Shown piece after piece: positions 1 to 3,872 of a DNA stretch of 5,467 nt. The position numbers and the translations under genes are program-made. Where the stretch lies: the NCBI GenBank assembly GCA_915275065.1, contig CAJZGD010000178.1:1-5467 (forward strand), written 5' to 3'. This stretch comes from an uncultured Corynebacterium sp. Its GTDB lineage: Bacteria > Actinomycetota > Actinomycetes > Mycobacteriales > Mycobacteriaceae. The notes below the pieces were generated by a model. The model was not told where the DNA came from. It did no database searches and worked only from the letters and a program-made list of their open reading frames with translations. The number at the start of each line of letters is the position of its first letter. Positions within the stretch are counted from its first letter, which is position 1.

Positions 1-93
1 GCCGGTCGGTAGGGCGCACCCGGACAGTCCGCCCACGCCCACGGCACCGGCCAGTATGGTCGCTGTTACTGCCAGTGCCGCGCGCAGTTTCAT
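1..93 (-). CDS. Probable secreted lipoprotein, N-terminal fragment
   Basis: Only the first 31 codons lie in the window; the gene continues past the left edge. The translation starts MKLRAALAVTATILAG and is a classic lipoprotein signal peptide: a short basic n-region (K2, R4), a hydrophobic Ala/Val/Leu/Gly core (about residues 5-22) and a lipobox L23-S24-G25-C26. Cys26 would be diacylated by Lgt and the signal cut by LspA, leaving the protein anchored on the outer face of the plasma membrane. The ATG at 91-93 is supported by a GGAG Shine-Dalgarno (100-103) six bases upstream. It lies about 110 bp downstream of topA on the same strand. The mature part is not visible, so its role (substrate-binding protein, enzyme or other) cannot be told. 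The signal peptide is clear; the reading as a real gene is likely but rests on 93 bases. Confidence 0.78.
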   Translation of the reverse strand, partial: MKLRAALAVTATILAGAVGVGGLSGCALPTG

Positions 94-128
94 CACGAAC
101 TCCACATCCGATAGTTACCGATAAAATG

Positions 129-141
129 TTTGTAATACAAA
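129..141. promoter_or_regulatory. Perfect palindrome upstream of the lipoprotein gene, possible operator
   Basis: TTTGTA-A-TACAAA is a perfect inverted repeat with 6-bp arms and a one-base centre, in an AT-rich leader 36 bp before the lipoprotein ATG. It sits roughly between a second pair of inverted arms, CCGATA (118-123) and TATCGG (145-150). On the minus strand TTGTAT (135-140) could also be read as a -35 element, with TAACTA as a weak -10 after a 17-base spacer. A repressor covering this site would block such a promoter. The symmetry is seen directly; the operator role is inferred. I do not recognise it as the binding site of a regulator I know. Confidence 0.4.
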
Positions 142-159
142 TCCTATCGGAGATTAGGA

Positions 160-190
160 GTGAAACCAGACGTTTCGTGCCGTGTTTCAC
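160..190 (-). terminator. Weak hairpin after topA, possible terminator
   Basis: GTGAAAC (160-166) and GTTTCAC (184-190) form a perfect 7-bp inverted repeat with a 17-base loop, starting about 13 bases beyond the topA stop. A competing small hairpin, GAAAC-5-GTTTC, spans 162-176. A second short repeat, ATAATC-4-GATTAT (191-206), overlaps the stop codon. No T-run follows on the minus strand, so this is a poor intrinsic terminator; it may only protect the 3' end, or topA may read through into the lipoprotein gene. Confidence 0.3.
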
Positions 191-202
191 ATAATCGGGT
201 GA

Positions 203-3163
203 TTATTTACTGCGGCTGCCGGCCTTCACGACCCGCTTGGTGGTTTTCGCCGGTTTCTTCACCGCCTTCTTCGTCGTGGTTTTCTTCTTTGCCGCGGTTT
301 TCTTCGTGGCCTTCTTTTTCGGCCCGCCGTCCGCAGCCTCTTTGGCGCGCCGCTCGGACAAGAGTTCGTTGGCCCGCGCATCCGTCAGGGTGAGCGGATC
401 ATCCCCCTTGCGTAGCGACGCATTGGTTTCCCCATCCGTCACATAGGGGCCGAACCTGCCGTCTTTCACGCTCATGGGCTTACCGGACACGTCATTATCG
501 CCCAGTTCCTTAATGGCCTGCTGGGTGGTGGCGCCCCGACCCCGGCGTTTCGGCTCCGCATAAATACGGCGGGCCTCATCCAGGGTGATGGTGAAGATTT
601 GCTCCTCACTGCTTAAGGATCGGGAATCCGTGCCCTTTTTCAGATAGGGGCCATAGCGGCCGTTTTGGGCGGTAATCATCTGACCATCGGTGGGATCCAC
701 CCCCACCTCCCGGGGCAGGGAGATCAATTGCAGGGCTTCCTCCAGGGTCACCGTGGACGGGTCCATGCTAGAGAACAAAGAAGCAGTGGCCGGCTTCAGG
801 GTTTCCTCAATGATCTGGTTGATGCGTTTTTCCTTCGCGGCAATCGCGGTTTTGGTCTCCCAGTTTTTGGCCCGCTTGCCCTCGGCGGCGCGTTGGGCGT
901 CCTCCGCGGCCCGTTCCTCGGCAACAATCTGTTCCGCGGACACCGCCACTTTTTCCTTCTCGTCCGCACCCATGATCTCGGTGACGTAGGGGCCGAATCG
1001 GCCTTCCTTGGCCACAATGACCCGACCATTGGCGGGGTTCACACCCAGCTCCCGGCCCGATTGGGGGGTGGCGAAGAGTTTCTCGGCGAACTCCAGCGTG
1101 AGCTCGTCCGGGGTGGTGGTGTCGGAAAGGTTAGCGCGCTGGAAGTCAGGTTCCCCATCCGGTTTCACCCCGATTTGGCGTTCCAGGTAGGGACCGTACC
1201 GGCCCACCCGCACATAGATGGGTCGACCCTGGTCGTCGTCGAAAAGCGGCAGGGAGTTGACCACCCGTGCATCAATCTGCTCCAGGTTATTGCCCACCAG
1301 CGCTTTCAGGCCACCCTGGCGAGCGATGGTTTCGGCGGTGGCGTCGGAGGCGTGCTCGTCGCCGAAATAGAACCCCTTGAGCCAGTTCGCACCAACCTCG
1401 TTACCTGCGGCAATGTCGTCGAGCTCGTCCTCCATGGAGGACGTGAAATCATAGTCCACCAGTGCGGCGAACGATTTCTCCATCAGCCCCACCACGGCGA
1501 ACGCCACCCAGCTGGGCACCAGCGCATTGCCGCGCGAATACACGTAGCCGCGGTCCTGAATGGTTTTGATGATGCTGGCGTATGTGGAGGGGCGGCCGAT
1601 GCCTAAATCCTCCATCTTTTTCACCAGCGACGCCTCGGTGTAGCGGGCGGGCGGGTTCGTGGTGTGCTCGTCGGCGGCAACATCGGAAATTGCCACCTCA
1701 TCGCCGACTTTCAGGTGCGGCAGCCGGCTTTGGTTCGCGTCGGAACTCGCGGCGGCGTCGGCAATCGCATCCGAATAGGCGCGCAGGAACCCGGCGAACG
1801 TGACCGTGCGGCCCGTCGTGGTGAACTCCACATCCTCGTTACCGATCGTAACTTTCATGGACACGCCCTTCACATCCGCCATTTGCGATGCGATCGTGCG
1901 CTGCCAAATCAGTTCGTACAGCTTATATTCCTCCGCATCCAGCTGCGACCGGAGCTCCGCCGGGGTGGAAAACTGTTCCCCGGCCGGGCGGATAGCCTCG
2001 TGGGCCTCCTGCGAATTCTTCACCTTACGGTCGTAGCGGCGCGGCGTATCCGCCACATGATCCTTGCCAAACAAAGCGATCGCCTGCTGCCGGGCGGCCT
2101 GCAGGCCCTGCTCAGACAGGGTTGTGGAGTCGGTACGCATATAGGTGATGTGCCCGTTTTCGTACAGTCGCTGCGCCACCCGCATGGTGCGCTCCGACGT
2201 GTAGTGCAGCTTCCGGCCCGCCTCCTGCTGCAGCGTTGAAGTCATGAATGGCGCCGACGGTTTCCGGGTGTACGGCTTCTCCTCCACGTTTATGACCGGC
2301 AGGGTCACGTGATGCAATTGGGTGGCCAGTTGTTCGGCCTGCTCCTTGGTCACCACCACCGCGTCGCTTGTGAGCTCGCCGCGGTCGTTGAAATCCCGGC
2401 CCGCGGCCACCCGCTTGCCGTTGACCCTGCTCAGCCGGCCCGTAAACTTCCGGTCGTCCCCACCATCCGTGCTTGTCGACGAGCCTTGCGACGCCGTGCC
2501 CGCCGACGCGGGGGCCGTGAACTCGGCCGCCAAGTCCCAATACTCGGCCGGCACAAACACCATGCGTTTGCGTTCCCGATCCACAATCACCCGGGTCGCC
2601 ACCGACTGCACCCGGCCCGCGCTCAGCCGGGGCATCACCTTCTTCCACAACACCGGGGAAACCTCGTAGCCATACAGCCGGTCCAAAATACGGCGGGTCT
2701 CCTGCGCATCCACCAGGTTATTGTCCAGCTCCCGGGTGTTTTGGGCCGCCGCTACAATCGCCGGCTTGGTAATCTCATGGAACACCATGCGCCGCACCGG
2801 CACCTTCGGCTTTAAGGTTTGCAGCAAATGCCACGCAATGGCCTCACCCTCCCGGTCCGGGTCGGTGGCCAACAACAGCTCATCCACATCCTTGAGCTTG
2901 GCCTTAAGATCCGCCACCTTCTTCTTTTTGTCTGGGCTCACCACATATAACGGGGTGAAGTTCTTATCCACATTCACCCCGAGTCGCGCCCATGGCTCCT
3001 TCTTATATTTCGGCGGCACATCAGCAGCCCCCCGCGGCAGGTCACGGATATGACCCACCGACGCCTCAACGATGTAATTGCTGCCTAAATAGGGGGCAAT
3101 CTTTTTGGCCTTCGTCGTGGACTCAACGATGACCAGACGCTTGATGTCATTGCCTTCAGCCAT
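203..3163 (-). CDS. topA: DNA topoisomerase I (type IA)
   Basis: Complete 986-aa enzyme that relaxes negative supercoils by cutting one DNA strand through a 5'-phosphotyrosine and passing the other strand. The Toprim domain opens at residues 11-20 (VIVESTTKAK, catalytic Glu14) and carries the acidic Mg-binding cluster at 99-107 (ATDPDREGE: Asp101, Asp103, Glu105). The nucleophile is Tyr341 in GHITYMRTDSTTLS. Other family motifs are SAGRVQSVATR (181-191), EAHEAIRP (386-393) and GIGRPSTYASIIKTIQDRGY (521-540). The C-terminal part has four repeats of the GRYGPY/GRFGPY type (about 654, 721, 835 and 902) and a Lys/Ala/Thr-rich basic tail (about 948-986). No zinc-finger cysteines are present, as in other actinobacterial TopA. 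In mycobacteria such a basic tail supports activity and RNA polymerase contact. The ATG at 3161-3163 gives MAEGNDIKRLVIVES, matching family N-termini; an upstream TTG at 3185-3187 would add MRLRFIRF and is less likely. Odd points are Thr16 in place of the usual Pro, a Ser/Thr/Gly insert (218-237) and a charged spacer (731-790). The product is certain. Confidence 0.98.
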   Translation of the reverse strand: MAEGNDIKRLVIVESTTKAKKIAPYLGSNYIVEASVGHIRDLPRGAADVPPKYKKEPWARLGVNVDKNFTPLYVVSPDKKKKVADLKAKLKDVDELLLATDPDREGEAIAWHLLQTLKPKVPVRRMVFHEITKPAIVAAAQNTRELDNNLVDAQETRRILDRLYGYEVSPVLWKKVMPRLSAGRVQSVATRVIVDRERKRMVFVPAEYWDLAAEFTAPASAGTASQGSSTSTDGGDDRKFTGRLSRVNGKRVAAGRDFNDRGELTSDAVVVTKEQAEQLATQLHHVTLPVINVEEKPYTRKPSAPFMTSTLQQEAGRKLHYTSERTMRVAQRLYENGHITYMRTDSTTLSEQGLQAARQQAIALFGKDHVADTPRRYDRKVKNSQEAHEAIRPAGEQFSTPAELRSQLDAEEYKLYELIWQRTIASQMADVKGVSMKVTIGNEDVEFTTTGRTVTFAGFLRAYSDAIADAAASSDANQSRLPHLKVGDEVAISDVAADEHTTNPPARYTEASLVKKMEDLGIGRPSTYASIIKTIQDRGYVYSRGNALVPSWVAFAVVGLMEKSFAALVDYDFTSSMEDELDDIAAGNEVGANWLKGFYFGDEHASDATAETIARQGGLKALVGNNLEQIDARVVNSLPLFDDDQGRPIYVRVGRYGPYLERQIGVKPDGEPDFQRANLSDTTTPDELTLEFAEKLFATPQSGRELGVNPANGRVIVAKEGRFGPYVTEIMGADEKEKVAVSAEQIVAEERAAEDAQRAAEGKRAKNWETKTAIAAKEKRINQIIEETLKPATASLFSSMDPSTVTLEEALQLISLPREVGVDPTDGQMITAQNGRYGPYLKKGTDSRSLSSEEQIFTITLDEARRIYAEPKRRGRGATTQQAIKELGDNDVSGKPMSVKDGRFGPYVTDGETNASLRKGDDPLTLTDARANELLSERRAKEAADGGPKKKATKKTAAKKKTTTKKAVKKPAKTTKRVVKAGSRSK

Positions 3164-3175
3164 GAACCGAATGAA

Positions 3176-3179
3176 CCTC
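3176..3179 (-). promoter_or_regulatory. Suboptimal ribosome binding site of topA
   Basis: The minus strand reads GAGG, then 12 bases, then the ATG at 3161-3163. The spacing is longer than the usual 5-9 bases, and no better purine run lies closer. It still favours this ATG over the TTG at 3185-3187, which has only GAGA in front. The weak site may keep TopA synthesis moderate. Confidence 0.4.
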
Positions 3180-3202
3180 AATCTCAATCTCAGTGTCTCA
3201 AT
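3177..3202. repeat. Hexamer repeat CTCA(A/G)T in the topA leader
   Basis: On the plus strand CTCAAT occurs at 3177-3182 and 3183-3188, CTCAGT at 3189-3194, and, after a GT, CTCAAT again at 3197-3202. In the topA mRNA these are ATTGAG units just before and overlapping the ribosome binding site. The repeat is seen directly; any role in translation or slippage is inferred. Confidence 0.7.
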
Positions 3203-3233
3203 GTGAACATAAAAAAATTACAGACGATTCCTT

Positions 3234-3262
3234 ATAATACGGCTGCACCTGACATAAATGTC
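3234..3262 (-). promoter_or_regulatory. Likely topA promoter
   Basis: The minus strand carries TATTAT (3234-3239) as a good -10 hexamer. A weak -35-like GACATT (3257-3262) lies 17 bases upstream; TTGGAC (3260-3265) is a better hexamer but 20 bases away. Transcription would begin near 3227, giving a leader of about 64 bases. A short palindrome, GACAT-AA-ATGTC (3251-3262), covers the -35 area and could bind a regulator. No mapped start supports this. Confidence 0.45.
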
Positions 3263-3274
3263 CAACGCCCCCAT

Positions 3275-3302
3275 AAAACCCCCAGACCCGGGGGCTATTT
3301 TT
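3275..3302 (-). terminator. GC-rich hairpin terminator between csp and topA
   Basis: CCCCC (3279-3283) and GGGGG (3290-3294) form a stem around a six-base loop, with AAAA on the left and a run of T on the right of the plus strand. Read on the minus strand, the transcript of the cold-shock gene forms CCCCC-GGGTCT-GGGGG followed by TTTT, which fits an intrinsic terminator. It lies about 85 bases past that gene's stop and just before the topA promoter, so it should separate the two transcripts. Plus-strand reads would also end here, at TATTTTTT. Confidence 0.7.
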
Positions 3303-3338
3303 TCACGCAGCCACCAGGGGCAAGCGTCGAAAAGCTTA

Positions 3339-3364
3339 CTTGCTCTCACCCCCACAAGAGCAAG
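3339..3364 (-). terminator. Second hairpin just after the cold-shock gene
   Basis: CTTGCTCT (3339-3346) and AGAGCAAG (3357-3364) are a perfect 8-bp inverted repeat with a 10-base loop, 13 bases past the csp stop. On the minus strand TAAGCTTTT follows, a poor T-run. It may be a weak terminator or a stabiliser of the csp mRNA 3' end, acting before the stronger hairpin at 3279-3294. Confidence 0.5.
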
Positions 3365-3377
3365 GATCACCAACCAA

Positions 3378-3584
3378 TTACCGAATCACGCGAACGTTCA
3401 ATGCCTGGGTGCCCTTAGCCCCGTCACCCACTTCAAACTCCACCACCTGATTCTCCTCCAGGTAGCGGAACCCATCGCCGTTGATTTCGGAATAGTGCAC
3501 GAACACGTCAGCCGAACCATCCTCCGGCTCGATAAACCCAAAACCCTTCTCAGCATTAAACCATTTAACAGCGCCTTTAGCCAT
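3378..3584 (-). CDS. cspA: Cold-shock protein (CspA family)
   Basis: Complete 68-aa single-domain cold-shock protein, the usual size for the family (65-70 aa). It is a five-stranded OB-fold that binds single-stranded RNA and DNA in the cytoplasm and acts as an RNA chaperone. The RNA-binding motifs are intact: RNP1 is KGFGFI (residues 13-18) and RNP2 is DVFVHY (26-31), after the typical start MAKGAVKWFNAEKG. The ending GDGAKGTQALNVRVIR is also typical. The ATG at 3582-3584 is preferred over one at 3597-3599 (adding MKENT), because the Shine-Dalgarno AAGGA (3592-3596) overlaps the upstream ATG region and sits seven bases before the chosen start. It lies upstream of topA on the same strand but is separated by two hairpins, so it is probably transcribed alone. 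Whether it is induced by cold or is constitutive cannot be told from the sequence. Confidence 0.97.
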   Translation of the reverse strand: MAKGAVKWFNAEKGFGFIEPEDGSADVFVHYSEINGDGFRYLEENQVVEFEVGDGAKGTQALNVRVIR

Positions 3585-3591
3585 AGTATTT

Positions 3592-3596
3592 TCCTT
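3592..3596 (-). promoter_or_regulatory. Ribosome binding site of csp
   Basis: The minus strand reads AAGGA, seven bases before the ATG at 3582-3584. This strong site fixes the start, because the in-frame ATG at 3597-3599 lies directly upstream of the site itself. Confidence 0.8.
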
Positions 3597-3635
3597 CATA
3601 TATAGGCAATAAGAGATTGTTATCAGGGCAGATCA

Positions 3636-3669
3636 AGCATACTTATCTCGGCGACCTATCATCGCTGAA
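3636..3669 (-). promoter_or_regulatory. Possible csp promoter
   Basis: On the minus strand TAAGTATGCT (3636-3645) offers two overlapping -10-like hexamers, TAAGTA and TATGCT. TTCAGC (3664-3669) could act as a weak -35, 18 bases before TAAGTA. The leader would then be about 45-50 bases. The -35 match is poor and other sites are possible. Confidence 0.3.
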
Positions 3670-3730
3670 CGCATGCCCGACACCACAAAACCATGGGGCA
3701 ACACAATAAATCAGAGGCACATCACCTTGC

Positions 3731-3736
3731 TACAAT
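3731..3736 (+). promoter_or_regulatory. Likely extended -10 promoter of the helicase gene
   Basis: TACAAT at 3731-3736 fits the corynebacterial -10 pattern TANANT and is preceded by TGC, giving an extended -10 (TGCTACAAT). No convincing -35 is seen 16-18 bases upstream. Transcription would start near 3743 and leave a leader of about 130 bases before the ATG at 3873. I saw no LexA (SOS) box here. Confidence 0.45.
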
Positions 3737-3762
3737 GCCGCGAAGATACAAAACCTCATGTG

Positions 3763-3871
3763 ACAACCATCCTCTAGTGTTCCATGTTTACCCCCCAAAG
3801 AGTAGATCAGTGGCCTGATTCACACCCTTATGCTTGATGGTTGTACTTGATTTTTGCCACCAAGGACCATC
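3763..3871 (+). promoter_or_regulatory. Possible two-state RNA leader of the helicase gene
   Basis: GATGGTTGT (3836-3844) can pair in two exclusive ways. It is a perfect 9-base complement of ACAACCATC (3763-3771). Its first six bases also pair with ACCATC (3866-3871), and this stem continues as CTTG (3846-3849) with CAAG (3861-3864), which places most of the Shine-Dalgarno AAGGA (3862-3866) in a helix. The first pairing would free the ribosome binding site and the second would hide it. The complementarity is seen directly; the switch is inferred, and a 9-base match in a region this size can occur by chance. Confidence 0.25.
3862..3866 (+). promoter_or_regulatory. Ribosome binding site of the helicase gene
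   Basis: AAGGA ends six bases before the ATG at 3873 and decides the start. An in-frame ATG at 3837 (adding MVVLDFCHQGPS) has no Shine-Dalgarno in front of it. Confidence 0.7.
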
Positions 3872-3872
3872 C

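Noticed and set aside
206..322. A/T-rich Lys-coding 3' end of topA considered as a repeat or frameshifted region
   Set aside because: The frame is intact and a lysine-rich C-terminal tail is normal for actinobacterial TopA.
665..1606. Plus-strand open frame of 313 aa opposite topA
   Set aside because: It is antisense to conserved TopA repeats and motifs, rich in His/Gly/Arg without a recognisable domain, and has no ribosome binding site of note.
3164..3187. Longer TopA start at the TTG (MRLRFIRF extension)
   Set aside because: The extra residues come from the leader hexamer repeat, do not resemble TopA N-termini, and the ATG at 3161-3163 matches the family start.
3203..3605. Two plus-strand open frames across the topA-csp intergenic region
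   Set aside because: They run through both hairpins and into the antisense of csp, have low-complexity sequence and lack a convincing Shine-Dalgarno.
3806..3819. ATCAG-TGGC-CTGAT small palindrome before the helicase
   Set aside because: The arms are only 5 bp and it matches no operator I know; this is expected by chance in an intergenic region of this size.
3837..3872. Upstream ATG of the helicase (MVVLDFCHQGPS extension)
   Set aside because: No Shine-Dalgarno precedes it, and the AAGGA at 3862-3866 is well placed for the ATG at 3873.
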